DNA of 64,000 nucleotides from Pinus tabuliformis. Lineage: Eukaryota > Streptophyta > Pinopsida > Pinales > Pinaceae. The notes beneath the pieces are model-generated. The model was not told the DNA's origin. It did not search any database and saw nothing but the letters and a program-made list of their open reading frames with translations. Both the position numbers and the translations under genes were made by a program. Below, piece after piece: positions 1 through 11,924 of this stretch (positions are counted from its first letter, which is position 1; every line of letters starts with the position of its first letter). The stretch is taken from positions 141,462,605 to 141,526,604 of the forward strand of contig CM062808.1 in assembly GCA_031772625.1 (NCBI GenBank). Direction: 5' to 3'.

Positions 1-2
1 CA

Positions 3-1418
3 GATTTGACAAATTTTCTACAAGAAATACTTACTAATGGTGAAAAGGTTGTAAAGGAAACTCATGATGTGAACAAAAGAGTTGTTAATCATGATTCCAT
101 AGACTCTAATGTTGGATCGAAGACCCACCATATTCCAAAAATCGATATGAGGAAGTTTGATGGCAAGGATCCCGCCACATGGATATTGCAGATGGAGCAG
201 TTCTTCGATCTCAATAATGTGCAAAACACACAAAAGGTATGTATGGCAACTTTATATTTGGAACCAAATCAGTTTGTATGGTATCAATGGCTTTGCTCTC
301 ACAAACAATTTATCACTTGGGCAATTTTTATGGAAGAATTGGTAGCACATTATGAGGATACAAAAAGCAACACTTTTTTTAGCCAATGGATAAGTCTCAA
401 ACAAAAGGGTTCAATAATGGAGCACATTGAGGAGTTCCAAAAATTGAACATAAGGGTAAAAGATATTCCAGAGGAGCATAGGATTGATGTGTTCATAGGG
501 TCTTTAAAGGATAATATCCAACATGATGTTCGCCTTTGGGAACCTGATTCGTTAGAGAAGGCATTCAGGTTAGCAAGAAAAATGGAAAGCAAAATTATGG
601 CAACCAGGAAGCATACCACTCACAACTATAAAGACGGAAGTGTTGTTGCCCCTAGTCTTCCACAACCTATAAGGTTGACACCACAACAATTGGAAGAAAA
701 AAGAGCAAAAGGTCTTTGCTACAGTTGTGATAGTAAATACACTAAAGGCCATAAGTGTGCTGAGAAGAAAGTATTCTACATAGATTGTGAAGAGGAAGAA
801 GAAAGGGAGCAAGAAAGGTCAAAAGAAGAGGATATACTCGAGGAACAAAGCCTAGATGAAGAAAAAATAAATCCAACCATATCTTGTAATGCATTAGCAG
901 GAATTACCACTCCTCAAACCATCAAGATAGAAGGACAAATCAAGAAGAAAAAGGTAATAGTGTTGATTGATTCAGGAAGCACACACAATTTTATTCATTG
1001 TAGGGTAGCAAAAGAATTGAATTGCTTCCTATATCCAGCACCAGAGTGTCAAGTGATGATTGCAAATGGAGGAACAATAAATTGCTCTGGAAGGTGCCAT
1101 AATATCAAGCTATCCATAGGAGAATATGTATTGACTAGCCCAATGCTTTCCATTCCAATGGGAGGTGCTGATGTTGTACTAGGAGTCCAATGGCTACAAT
1201 CCTTGGGTACAATAGCTTTTAATTTTCAAGAACTTTTCATCAAATTTTCTACAAAAGGAAAGGAAGTTGAATTAAGGGGTATTGCAGGGAAACCAAGAAA
1301 GATAATCAGCTCTAATGGTATGACAAAGCTTCTAAAAAAGGAGCAAAGAGGTGTAATTGCACAATTATGTTCGCTAGATGTTTCTACATTGGAATCATCT
1401 ATTTCTCCGAATCTGTAA
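3..1418 (+). pseudogene. gag-pro: Gag and aspartic protease of chromovirus R (5' partial)
   Basis: The frame is open at the left edge, so the true start lies outside the window. The capsid-like part includes the run KFDGKDPATWILQMEQFFDL near residue 50. A CCHC knuckle of chromovirus type (CYSCDSKYTKGHKC) lies near residue 240. An acidic linker (EEEEREQERSKEED) follows. The retropepsin has an intact active site, LIDSGSTHNF, near residue 318, and the flap-distal motif ADVVLGVQWL. The frame ends at TAA 1416-1418. The reverse transcriptase continues in the same frame, so this is either one nonsense mutation or a gag-pro/pol boundary. Gag coats the RNA and protease processes the polyprotein. Confidence 0.88.
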
Positions 1419-2807
1419 AAAGTCCTGAACAATCATTCCAAGGTATTTGAGACTCCCAAAGGTCTCCCACCTATGTGTGACCATGATCATGCCATTCATC
1501 TAGTTCCAGGAAGTGTTCCTCCAAACATCAGGCTGTACAGATATCCCTATGCCCAAAAAAGTGAAATTGAACGCATGGTTGCAAAAATGTTAGAGGCTGG
1601 TATAATTCAACCAAGTCAAAGTTCTTTCTCTGCTCCAGTAGTATTGGTGCACAAGAAGGATGGATCATGGCACATGTGTCCGGATTATAGGGAGCTCAAC
1701 AAGCTCACTATTAAAGATAAGTTCCCCATTCCTGTCATTGATGAATTACTGGATGAATTGCATGGATCAATTTACTTCACCAAGTTGGATCTTCGTTCGA
1801 GATATCATCAAATCAGAATGAAGATTGAAGACATTCCGAAAACGGCATTTAGAACTCATGAGGGTCATTATGAATTTTTGGTCATGCCTTTTGGCCTTAC
1901 CAATGCACCATCAACATTTCAAGGTTTGATGAATTCAATTTTCAAACCATTCCTTAGAAAATTTGTGTTAGTATTTTTTGATGATATACTAATCTACAGC
2001 AAGTCTTGGAAGGATCATGTTGAACATGTTGACAAGGTGCTACAACTATTGGAGGAGAAACAATTATTTGCAAAAAGATCCAAATGTTTCTTTGAAGTCC
2101 AGGAGGTGGAATATTTGGGTCATATTGTATCTTATGAAGGAGTTAAGGTAGACCCTAGCAAAATTAAAGCCATTAAGGAATGGAAAATCCCCACATCCAT
2201 AAAGCATCTGCGAGGATTTCTTGGGTTGACAGGGTATTATCGCAAGTTTGTTAAGAATTATGGGAGAATAGCAGCACCTCTAACAACATTATTGAAGAAA
2301 GATGCATTTTCATGGACTCTGGAAGCAACAAAGGCCTTTGAACATCTTAAAGAGGCAATGTGCCAAGCACCGGTCTTAGCTACACCAGACTTCACAAAAA
2401 CCTTTATTGTGGAATGTGATGCTTTAGGAAATGGAATTGGTGCTATTCTAATGCAAGATGAAAGACCTATTGCTTTTGAAAGTCGTCCAATCAAGGGAAA
2501 GCTTTTAAGCAAAGCTATTTATGAGAAGGAAATGTTGGCAATACTCCATGCACTTAAGAAATGGCGACCCTACCTAATGGGAAGACACTTCAAGGTAAAA
2601 ACGGATCATGATAGCCTTAAATACTTTTTAGAACAAAGATTATCCTCTGAAGAGCAACAAAAGTGGGTCACAAAGATGTTGGGTTATGACTTTGAAATCA
2701 TCTACAAAAAGGGAAGCAAAATGTGGTGGCAGATGCACTCTCAAGAAAGGATGAGGATGTGGAAGCATTGTTGTGCGCCATTTCTATTATCCAACCAGAT
2801 TGGATAA
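1419..2807 (+). pseudogene. pol: Reverse transcriptase-RNase H of chromovirus R
   Basis: This is in frame with the upstream Gag-protease. Reverse transcriptase motifs include [24 protein letters not shown] and the catalytic FFDDILIYS. RNase H follows with [16 protein letters not shown] and [10 protein letters not shown]. After about 2718 the frame drifts into a spurious tail. One A appears to be missing in a short A-run after GGAAGC, and the correct continuation (VADALSRK) is in the next frame from 2723. The enzyme would copy element RNA into cDNA in virus-like particles. All catalytic acidic residues that I can place are present. Confidence 0.9.
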
Positions 2808-3531
2808 ACGAAGCAAGGGAGGAATGGAAGAATGATGAAGAAGTGTGGGCACTTATTCGAAAGCTACAACAAGATTCCAGTACGTCTGATACATTTAGTT
2901 GGAAAAATGATTTGTTATGGTACAAAGATCGCTTATACCTCTGTAAGAATTCCCAACTAAAACAAAATATTCTTATGGAATTGCACACTTCTCCCTTAGG
3001 AGGGCACTCAGGATTTTTAAAAGCTTATCACAGGGTTAAGAAGGAATTTTTTTGGGATGGCCTTAAATCAAATATTCAGAAGTTTGTGGCGGAATGTTTG
3101 GTAAAGTTGAAACAATTAAGACACCGGGTCTATTACAACCTTTATCCATTCCAAGCCAACGTTGGGAGGAGGTTTCAATGGATTTTATCACAGGTTTACC
3201 CAAGTCTGAGGGAAAGAGCGTCATCATGGTGGTAGTTGACAGACTTACCAAGTACGCACACTTTTGTGCATTATCACATCCATTTAAATTCAGTACAGTT
3301 TCTACTGCATTTATGGAAACAATTCAAAAGCTACATGGAAACCCGAAGATTATTGTAAGCGACAAAGATCCCATTTTCACTGGAAATTTTTGGACAGAAT
3401 TATTTTCTTGTCTTAGTACTCAGTTAGCTCATAGCTCATCTTATCATCCTCAATCTGATGGGAAAACTGAGATAGTAAACAAATGTTTGGAAGGATATCT
3501 TCGTTGCTTTGTATCTGATAAACAGACATAA
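2723..3531 (+). pseudogene. Integrase zinc-binding and catalytic domains of chromovirus R, frameshifted
   Basis: The N-terminal HHCC domain begins at HTSPLGGHSGFLKAYH, but the Cys pair is broken. About 3095-3105 a small deletion removes the second Cys and shifts the frame from 2723-3235 into 3094-3531. The catalytic core then reads MDFITGLPKSEGKS (first Asp), SDKDPIFTGNFW (second Asp) and SYHPQSDGKTEIVNK (Glu). A TAA at 3529-3531 looks like a CAA to TAA change, because the sequence stays integrase-like after it. Integrase would insert the cDNA; this copy cannot make a complete enzyme. Confidence 0.87.
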
Positions 3532-3557
3532 TGGGTCAAATGGTTGCCTCTGGCTGA

Positions 3558-4214
3558 ATGGTGGTATACACTTCCTTCCATACAGCAACAAAAATGACCC
3601 CATTTATGGCACTTTATGGGTATCAACCACCATCCATCACATCATATTTAAGAGAAAATTCCAAGGTTCAGGCAGTGGAACATCACATCGAACATCAACA
3701 ACAAGTCCTCCAACTCTTAAAGGATAACCTCGTGTTGGCACAAAATAGAATGAAACAACAGGCAGATCAACATCACAATGAAAGAAGTTTTGATGTAGGT
3801 GATTGGGTATTCCTACGGCTACAACCATATAAGCCAATGTCGCTAAAGCAAGCTAAGAAGGATAATAAATTATCACCAAAGTATTATGGTCCGTACAAGG
3901 TGTTGCAAAAGATTGGTACTATGGCATACAAATTGGAGCTTCCTGCAGCTTCTCGATTGCACCCAGTTTTCCATGTTTCATGTTTAAACAAGGTTATAGG
4001 CGACAAGCTCCCAGTTCAAACAATATTGCCAGAACTTGATGAGGAAGGAAAAATTATATTGGAACCGGAAGCAGTCACAGAAACAAGGACTCGACAGCTA
4101 CGAAATCGATCAATTTCAGAGTATCTTATCAAGTGGAAGAACTTATCCGCTGAAGATTCCACATGGGAGGATGATAATTTTATGCATAAGTATCCAGAAC
4201 TACTCAAGCGTTGA
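3558..4214 (+). pseudogene. Integrase C-terminus (GPY) and chromodomain of chromovirus R
   Basis: This is a frame-shifted continuation of the integrase. It contains the end of the core (TKMTPFMALYGYQPP), the GPY/F module (YYGPYKVLQKIGTMAYKLEL) and the usual LHPVFHVSCLNK segment. It ends in a chromodomain, EYLIKWKNLSAEDSTWEDD, about 12 residues before the stop. In chromoviruses this domain is thought to steer integration toward particular chromatin marks. The stop lies about 30 bp before the LTR, as expected. Confidence 0.88.
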
Positions 4215-4230
4215 GGACAACACTTTTTTT

Positions 4231-4244
4231 GAAGGAGAGGGGCA
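4231..4244 (+). other. Polypurine tract of chromovirus R
   Basis: GAAGGAGAGGGGCA lies immediately before the TGTTGG start of the 3' LTR, the position of the plus-strand primer. Confidence 0.75.
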
Positions 4245-4577
4245 TGTTGGGTCCCTATAATACTAGTGATTACCCCATTAATATTGTAGTTATACCCCTT
4301 ATTTATATTGCTGTGCCCCTATTACCCCCATGTTGTTATTTCTGTGCCCCATAGAATCCCCCTATTGTTATTTTTGTGGCTTTATATTATTATTGTTAGG
4401 TCGGCTGGGTTATATTATGACTCCTTAGACTCCTATATATAGAAAGGAGGTTTTGTCATTTGAATCATCCAAGAATTGTTCATTTATGTAATGCAAAGGT
4501 GGTTGCCCCCTCGAAGAGGCTGAATTCTAAGGCGTTGATCTATATTTTCTATCTTTTCTTGAGCTGGTTTCATAACA
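4245..4577 (+). repeat. 3' LTR of chromovirus R (333 bp)
   Basis: The LTR begins TGTTGGGTCCC after the polypurine tract and ends GGTTTCATAACA. A TATA-like CTATATATAG lies near 4432. The right edge was placed by TG...CA termini and because recognisable integrase of another element begins just after it. The partner LTR is outside the window, so the right edge cannot be confirmed by alignment. Confidence 0.7.
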
Positions 4578-4603
4578 GCGAAGCAATAAACAAGGTCTAT
4601 AGT

Positions 4604-4903
4604 GCGCAATGTAGTGATTGGGACCTGCGTATACGAGTATTCCTATGGGCTTATAGGACAATGTGCAAGAGGCAAATGAAATAGACACCTTCTAGGCTGG
4701 TTTGTGGGGTGAAATCTGTGCTTCTGATGGAGTATCAAAGGCCTAGTTCGCGCATAGTTGAGCTTACAAACGTAAAGGACCATGCAACCTTGAAAGAAGG
4801 GATCGCGCAATTAGAAGATATTGCAGAAGAACGCGTAGGACCTGATGAAGAAATTCAACAGAGTGATCTTCGGCTCCAAGAACTCATGAAGGAAAAAAAT
4901 TAG
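4604..4903 (+). pseudogene. Integrase C-terminal remnant of X(+)
   Basis: Two short frames carry INKVYSAQCSDWDLRIRVF and LWAYRTMCKR, typical of the end of a gypsy integrase core. Then comes a variant of the PMEYxxPSxRI segment and a Glu-rich stretch (TLKEGIAQLEDIAEERV). The matching region on the minus strand at 46750-47010 reads the same way. The coding sequence is interrupted on the left by the chromovirus insertion. Confidence 0.75.
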
Positions 4904-5731
4904 TTGAGGAAAGAAAGCGCTATGGTAAAAGAAGAAATCAAGAAGCTAGAGGAAGGAGTCAAAAGGGATTTTCTTGATAAAAGGACTTTGTTTGTAAAAT
5001 AGGGTGTGCATGATAAATTGGGAGACTACTGTTGAGGGTTGTTCAATTTAATGCCTTGGATTGAATAGCATATTAGTAAGGGGCTCATAAATGATGGCAT
5101 GATGCAAAGGGTAAAATGCCTGATACAGGTATTGAAATTAAAAGGTGAACATTCCCTAGAAAAAGATGACCAGATCGAGCCATGTATAGGCTGCACAGCC
5201 ACCTGACTAGCTGTAGGAAGAATAGTCTTAGTGCCCTAGGAAGTTGGAAGGAGGCACGAGACTATAAAATACTCTACCCAGGAGTTGCATGATGAAGGGG
5301 CAGCGTGCAGGAATGGAGTGTCACAAGGTCTACAACAATGCAAGGGTACCTGCACTACCATGCGGGCTGGCTAGAAAGTGACTATTACAATCACTATTCA
5401 TGATGTGATGCTTGGTTTGAGACCAAATGGAGTGGGTGGCAGATAGTTAAAGCATAATTTATGGACAAGATTTTGGAAAATATGCCGCCAAGGGAGCATT
5501 AATGAACTAGATTTGGGGGGAGTAGTCCAATTCAAATTCAAAAGATGCTATAAATTACAAAGGGCTACCTAGTAAACAACACTTGCTCAATTTGGAACTT
5601 AGATGTTGAGTATACTGAGCTGAGACCTGTTTAACCTGCTGAGAGCATTATTTGAGAAACTGATTATGTAGTTTAGAGTTTTCTGGACCAACGAGATAGC
5701 AACGTCTAGAGAAGCCAGAGAAATCACAGAA
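4904..5731. other. Spacer of element X between integrase and accessory ORF
   Basis: I see no open frame. Parts match, in inverse orientation, 46200-46480 of X(-)1, for example the stretch around 5380-5450 against 46270-46330. It is the decayed integrase end plus the untranslated spacer before the accessory ORF. Confidence 0.5.
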
Positions 5732-8230
5732 ATGACTGCCGAAGAAGCCGCACAGGTCATGACCATCAAAGATTCCCCTCAGAGCACCGCGCTTATTATG
5801 GAAATCCCTAAATCCCTACCCACACAGAGACCAAAGAAAGATAAACAATCCCTGATTCGGTACGCGTGTCCCGCAAAACCTGCTGCGCACCAAACTGACC
5901 ATGGAGGAAAAGGGAAAGCGGTTACTCTGGACACCATTGAGGAGGAAGAAGACCTGGAGGATATCATAATAGAAGAAGACAAGGGCAAGGGCATGGAGGA
6001 AGAAACCGAGGGCGCAACCCATCTAACCAAGCTACCCACATACGTTCCTCCATGGTAGGGGAAGGCGAAGGTGCCTAAGGACCTCGATGAGAGCAAGAGC
6101 TCTCTGCAAACTCCTCTTCTCCCAGATGATATCATCTTTGAAGGCACGCACCTAGGACGGGTGCCGAGTCTAAAATTCGAATATTGGGATCTCGCCGACC
6201 ACGAGAAATTCCCTCACTTGAATACTACGTAGCTCATGAAGCCGAAGCAGAAAACCATAGCAGGAGTCATAGAGTTGGAGCTGTGTAAGTGGTTACGTGG
6301 AGTCGAAAAGGCAGGATTGTTGAACCTTCTCTGGGTGCCGCATTACCATCACGCCCCAGTGACTATCTTTGTCATTAGGCAGCTACTCTACCTGGCACAT
6401 GATGGTTGTTTGTGGCTGGAGGAGCCCATCCCCATGATGGACCACCTAATCCATCCAATTACCTGACTCCCATGTAAAGGAGAAGACCCCGCAGACATTT
6501 CGGAGGGTAAAAGCAAGACTTGGCCATCATGGAGGCCATGAAAAAGAAATATAAGCTGGAAAAGAAGAAAATTGGTTACGCGATATCCAGTATCAACAAT
6601 AAAGCAGTCAAGGTTGTGACTCAAATACTGGCAGGTAAGGTTATGTGGAAGTGTCACGCGGATGAAGTACCTGCGCCGGTGATCACACTTGCCAAGCAAT
6701 GCATAGAGGGGGTCCAGTTTAACTGATCCAAATTTTTGCGTAACGAATTCCTAGAGAACTTCCGCGAGGCATAGGAACAAGGGAAAACCTTCCAATGGCT
6801 TCTATTGTCCATAGTGCTGGTGGCTGGAGAATTACCTGACGACAACCAGTTCCCCACGATTGATAGAGATCTCTCAGAGGCCGCGACGTATGCTTCGTTG
6901 TGGACTACTACAAATGCATGGCAGGTCCATGATAGTAAAATATTTTGGGTGTTCATGGAGATGAAAATCAGGATGGGGATTAACCGAATACTGTGGTTAT
7001 CACCCACTATCTACAACAGCCTACAAATATTCCCAGAGTTTAAAGCAGACTTCCATCACATTTACCTCAGGGCGCTCAAGGACCCTACAAAGAAGTGGCA
7101 CAAACTACCGTATATGGCCACTGATGACGTGATCTTCAACATACTTGATGTGTGGCTACTAGAATGGCGTGCTCCAGATATCTCCGATTTGGCAGCAGAG
7201 AAGTTTGATGTGCAGAAGAAGAAGGAAGAGGTTAAACTACGAGTGGCGCAGTTAGTAGAAAAAATGAGAAAAGAGGTAGTAGCTGCAAAGGTGCAGGAGG
7301 CACGAGACATTGCGCAAACAACAGCTAAACAATAGAAGGCCACATTAGATGCACGGAAGGTAGCAACAATAGAGCCCGAAGGTCGGAAGTTGCCTTCGCC
7401 TGAGTAGGAGAAAGAGCTAGAAACAGAGGTAGAGGAGGGCGGTGCGGACCCTCAGACAATGTCGAAACTATTGAAGCACCAGCGCCCAAGAGAGTAGATG
7501 GGGTCGTGCAAGAAGTTAAAAGCCTCTAAGATGTCTATCGACCCAATCACGCTTACTGAGGGGGATCTACATGATATAGGTGAGGTGGTGCACGACATCA
7601 CCACGGAGGCCCTCTAGTAGTTCGCAGAGCAGAACCGACTTATGTTAGGGGCCCTTCGGTCACACATTCAGGAGTCGTGGGTGTGCACTCCTCAGGCTGG
7701 TATGCTCTCGACTAGCCTCACAGTTGGGATGACCACAGTGGAGGAAATGTTGCATGCTCGCACAACCAATACAGTAGTGCTACCAGAGGGGGCACTGGTT
7801 ATAACAAATGAGGCCGACAAGAGGACCCAAAGATACAATGCTTGAAGACAAAGGCACATGAGCTGCAACAATAGTATGATGACATAAAATGTACCATGTA
7901 AATGGTGGCCCTCACACAGAGGCTTGCATGAATGCAATAGGCCAAAGTGCTTAAGGAGCAAGTAGATGCAACATGACACAAAGAAGTAGTTTTGAAGGCG
8001 TGTGTTTAGCCTTGGATCGACGAAGCCTTCTCAATCATAGCGACAATTGAAGGCAAGCTCGCACATATGTAAGGGACACAGGAACATATATAGGGGAGTA
8101 GTTCCGACACCGTAGTCTCAGAACAATGCATGTAGGAGATACAATAGGTAGCGGCTCAATGCCTGCCAACCTCGCAGCAATCTGAACAGAGCTGGGAGGT
8201 CTCCACACGAAGATCTACACGCCAACTGAG
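5732..8230 (+). pseudogene. X accessory ORF downstream of pol (unknown function)
   Basis: This is a long decayed frame between pol and the 3' LTR, readable in pieces (5732-6058, 6236-6466, 6520-6726, 6805-7335, 7642-7845). The N-terminal part has EEAAQVM, PKKDKQ and a Glu/Asp/Lys-rich run near 5940-6000. The middle has LPTYVPPW, LDESKSSLQTPLLPDD, LVAGELPDDNQFP and VFMEMKIRMGINR. The end is a Lys/Glu/Ala-rich, coiled-coil-like stretch (7190-7335) and a tail with EGDLHDIGEVV and TTNTVVLPEGALVI. The minus-strand copy at 43000-46018 has the same blocks in order, so this was a real gene. It shows no protease, RT, RNase H or integrase motif and no clear membrane segments. A plant-transposon-type globular domain plus coiled coil is a weak guess. 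Confidence 0.65.
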
Positions 8231-8268
8231 TGACTCGAGGGCGAGTCATGATGTTTTTTTTGGGGGCC

Positions 8269-9216
8269 TGTTGGGCGTGGGATCTACTAAGGTAGGTTTT
8301 GGGGCTTAAATTCCAAGTTTTTACTAAGTTTGATGTAAAGATTCCGCGATTTATGGGTGCGGAGCGTGAAGTTGTAATTGAGTCATAGGGTTGTCTGCCC
8401 TCAATTTTCTTATGTAATGTCGGCTTAAGAAGACCTACCCATGGTCTGCAGACCATGGGATTGTATAAATAGAGCAAGGCTCTAGGTTGAAAAAGACATC
8501 TAATCTAAGGAAGATAGAATCGAAGGTAATGAATTGATTCAGGTCTAAGCATAGAGTTGAGTATTTCGGGTCATATAGTAGGAGAAGGCTGTGCAGCTAA
8601 GTGCGCAGAGGCTAGTAGTCCGCAACTGAGTGCACGGACCGCTGCAGCTAAGTGCACAGGGCAAGTCGAGTCTATAACCTATTGAAGAAGTAATAAAAGA
8701 GAAGTTATTATCATTCTATGTATTGTTTCCTGTTTTGTGCATGAAGTATATTGGGTTTGCAAATTTACTATTTATATGTTGCGCTAACTTATATGAATGT
8801 GTTGAATAAGTAAATCTATGATAAGTATCTGTTTATGTGAAGTTGACTAACATTTATAAGAAAGATAAGTAAGACCCTTGGTACAACTAAGGGACTTAGC
8901 ACAGATCGTTTCCTTAGCAACGCAAAAGACCCGCAGTTCCTAGTTAGGGCTATACAAAGGTAACTATAGCAAAGCATAAAGATATCACAGATTAGGAAAG
9001 TGCGCAAAGTAACGTGCATGAATTCAGTTCATAGTTGGACTAAAGTGACACCTTCGACATCTCAAGGGTGTCGAAACTTGGTTCTAGCATTCCCCCATAC
9101 TGATTCAAGTGAGACCTGAGTCCGCGCTCCACAGGCTATTGCCAAAAGGGCGAGTAGTACATGGATTTGTTTGGCTAGTTAACTCTGAACCTGGGTCAGG
9201 CACCATCAAGCCAACA
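8269..9216 (+). repeat. 3' LTR of X(+) (948 bp)
   Basis: The start TGTTGG follows a purine-rich TGGGGGCC tract at 8261-8268, and the end is CCAACA, an exact terminal inverted repeat of six. The whole sequence can be matched in inverse orientation to 10963-11919 and 41991-42950. It contains a TATA box with a flanking palindrome and three copies of a word like GCAGCTAAGTGCGCA at about 8593, 8622 and 8644. Confidence 0.88.
8438..8471 (+). promoter_or_regulatory. Core promoter of X LTR: 22-bp palindrome plus TATAAATA
   Basis: A perfect palindrome built on CCCATGGTCTG lies at 8438-8459, with TATAAATA at 8464-8471. The same arrangement occurs in both minus-strand X LTRs: palindrome 11721-11742 with TATA about 11708-11716, and 42750-42771 with TATA about 42737-42746. 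Confidence 0.7.
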
Positions 9217-9221
9217 CCCCT

Positions 9222-10873
9222 GAAATCCTGTCCATGCCATCCTTGCATTCTAGTCAAGGGGCCACATTTTGGCCTGAACCCTGTAGGTGGGAGTTATATC
9301 CATCATCAATTCATAGCTCCTGCAGGTACTCACATCATGTCCAACTGATCTGCAAAATTTTCAGAACAACTGTTGCGGCATTTGCACATACTTATGTAGC
9401 AAGTGACAATTATCCATGGCATGTTTTCTGACTACCTGACGGATAGCGCACCATAAAGTAGGCACCACACTAAGTCCTACTTGAGCTTCTAGCCTTAAAA
9501 GCATCGGTCCTCCACTTGTAAGGTAATTTGTAAAGACTAGCCAGTGATCTTTGTCATGACCCTGACTCTTGCATTTCAAACATCAAACCTCCTCGCACAC
9601 CTCTACTTGAACTGTCCTATCCTGCTTCAGACTTTGCATCTCAAGGCACAGATTCTGTAGCTGCGCATGGATCTACTGAACTCCTAGATTAGGATCTTGC
9701 ATCAGAGTCTCATGTAGTCTCATGGAAATCTCCAAGGCCTCTGCCTGAGTTGTTTGCTTCTACTGCGATAGCGTGCTCCTTATGTGGGGTAGTAGCAAAG
9801 CCACAAACCATTCGCAATGTTGTCTATCTGTCAAATTCATATTGGCTTCATGGATTTGACACCTCAATCTTTGATCCAATTCCCACGGTGTCTCACTTGG
9901 TCACAGCGTGAACTCTTTGAATCCCACAATCGACTATGACTCAGACCTAGGCCTGCTAAATTCCCTATTTAGTGCTACTTGGATGTCCGCTACTCTCACA
10001 TTTAGATTATCATTGGAGTACTTAATATACCAGGTCAGTGCACGATCCTGCAGAGCACTAACCAGTGTCGCTTTCTTTATATGGTCATTTGTAACACCTT
10101 GAGCTTCCCATACAGCCCTTACAACGAACAAAAATTGGTCCAAATCCTCATTTCCCAAACCTTTGAACAAAGGCAACTTCAATGTGTTTGCCATATTGAA
10201 TCATGGTAGTGGTGGAAGTGGTATGGGTGAAGTTGGAGGTGATGGTGGTGAAGACGAAGGTGGTGTGGGCGGAGGTGGTATTCACAGAAACCCTTGTCTT
10301 ATTAACTAAATAACACTTCTGGGAGAGACCTTTGCTATCCCTTCTTCATCCCCCGTGGAGGTGAAATCAAGGGGTTATACTTTGGACCCTTATTTCCTTT
10401 GTTTCTGTAACTTTTTCCACTTTGCATAGTCCCAAACATCAAGGTAGCTGCATAACCCATTTTTCAGACAACAACATTTTAATCCAAGTATTCAAATATT
10501 TTACGTACTTACCTCACTGTCCCTTGAAAAAATGTCGCTCCACCTCACTATGGCTGACTGAGATGTCGACTACAAATTCATTAACAAATCCTCCTATGAT
10601 GTGATTGAGCCAATGATCGAAAGTGCACATGATCTTATCCCCTAATGCTTCCAACCTTCGCACTAGCTCTGGTGTCCACACAGTAGGACCATCAAGTTTC
10701 CACCTCCCTTGGTTATCAGATAGCTTCGCGGTCCACTCATATAGCTTAGTAGGGAAAGAAGCGAAAAAGACTTTGTGGATCTCCATATACAGATATTGGT
10801 CCAACCACTGTTCTTTTGACAGTTGCGAGTTTCTGTTTTCTTGTGCCGAGAGCTCATGAATCCTTCTGTCCAA
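9222..10873 (-). pseudogene. gag: Gag of X(-)2
   Basis: Gag reads leftward. An N-terminal block from 10873 to 10514 begins MDRRIHELSAQENRNS. A Pro/Ser-rich linker (about 10200-10290) leads into a capsid domain at 10194-9934 with LFKGLGNEDLDQF and LQDRALTWYIKYSND. Downstream are a partial knuckle, CLKCKSQGHDKDH, near 9580, and a second knuckle (KFCRSVGHDVSTC) near 9340 whose first Cys codon reads TGA. Several stops and frameshifts are present. The sequence at 9217-9345 aligns with 48760-48887, the Gag of X(-)1. Confidence 0.75.
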
Positions 10874-10941
10874 CTAGCCTTCAATTTATTACTTAGATGG
10901 ATTCTAGTGATATGACATCACACATCTCTCATGCAGATTCT

Positions 10942-10960
10942 GGCCTCGGCAACGAAACCA
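10942..10960 (-). other. Primer-binding site of X(-)2
   Basis: Two bases inside the LTR edge, the minus strand reads TGGTTTCGTTGCCGAGGCC. It begins with TGG, as required to pair with a tRNA CCA end. The core CGTTGCCG resembles the tRNA-Asp-type site of Athila-like elements. The exact tRNA is not certain. Confidence 0.55.
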
Positions 10961-10962
10961 TT

Positions 10963-11919
10963 TATTGGCTTATGGGGGCCTGACCCAGGTTTAATGTTAG
11001 TTAGCCAAACAAATCCCTACACTATTGGCCCTTTCAGCATCAGCCCATGGAATGCAAAATGAAGTCTCACCCGAAGTAGTATGGGGGGATACTGGAACCA
11101 AGTTTTTGCACCCTTGAGATGGATTTGATATCATTTTATTCCAGCTATACCTCCCTTCACACAAGTTGCTTAACCCTTTGTTCCACCCTTCAATACCTTT
11201 GTGAAAGGGTACAATCATCTTCCGCGTAGCCCTACCCAGGGGCTGAAGTCCTTTCGTGCTACTAGGCCAATGAACTATGGTATCTTCCTAACTAGGCTAA
11301 GTGTTTTTATTATCAGATCTTAGTTAGCTTCACGTAAATTGATGTTCCTACTTGCGGTCACTTATCCAACACAATTACATAAATTCACGCATCATATAAG
11401 CACTATAAGTGAAATTTATACGCAATATAACAAATGCATAAACAGGAAATAAAGATGCATAAATTGCAGAACAGTTCTCTTCATTGATAATTCTGAACAA
11501 TTACAGACTCAACCTGCCCTACTCACTTAGCTGCAGGGGTCTGCGCACTCAACTACGGACTTCTAGGCCTCTACGCACTTAGCTGCAAAGCCTCTACCTA
11601 TGCTACTACCCAAAACTTAGACTTCTACTCAGAGCTATCTCTCATACATCATACCTTGCTTGATTCCATTATTCAATTAATCTACCCTAACTACTTAGAG
11701 CTTAGCTATATTTATACAGTCCCATGGTCCACAGACCATGGGTAGATCTCCTACAACCGACATTACATTTTTAAAATAAGGGCGGACAACCCTATGACTC
11801 TTTAACATCTACACACACGCGACCACAAAATTTGGAGTCTTTACATTTGGATTACAAAATTGGACCAAAATCTTGGCTTTTAGCCCAAAAATTGCCCTTG
11901 GGGGATCCCGCTTCCAACA
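10963..11919 (-). repeat. 5' LTR of X(-)2 (957 bp)
   Basis: On the minus strand it starts TGTTGGAAGCGGGATC at 11919 and ends near 10963, where the expected CCAACA has decayed to CCAATA. It aligns along its length with the other two X LTRs, including the TATA-side palindrome and the three repeated words near 11519-11590. Confidence 0.82.
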
Positions 11920-11924
11920 TACAA

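Larger units (their letters stand above)
1..4577 (+). mobile_element. Ty3/gypsy chromovirus R, 5'-truncated by window edge
   Basis: The order is Gag, protease, reverse transcriptase, RNase H, integrase, chromodomain, polypurine tract and 3' LTR. This is the chromovirus layout of plant Metaviridae. The short 333-bp LTR and C-terminal chromodomain fit the Reina-type branch, but that is inference. The 5' LTR and start of gag lie left of the window. The element lies inside the integrase region of gypsy element X(+), whose coding sequence resumes right after the LTR. The pol frame has two in-frame stops and about three frameshifts, so this copy is not autonomous. Confidence 0.9.
4578..9216 (+). 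mobile_element. Gypsy element X(+), 3' part only
   Basis: This holds the end of integrase, a spacer, a long decayed accessory ORF and the 3' LTR of a non-chromodomain gypsy element. The same order of parts occurs on the minus strand at 41991-47000, which defines the family. The 5' half lies left of chromovirus R, which interrupts it. The 3' LTR ends at 9216 next to CCCCT, and gag of an oppositely oriented X copy follows. X(+) therefore inserted into X(-)2. Confidence 0.8.
9217..11919 (-). mobile_element. Gypsy element X(-)2, 5' part
   Basis: On the minus strand this holds a 5' LTR, primer-binding site, Gag leader and decayed Gag. It is cut at 9217 by the 3' LTR of X(+). Its remaining pol half would lie beyond the 5' end of X(+), outside the window. 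The right neighbour is the pararetrovirus-like remnant. Confidence 0.8.
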
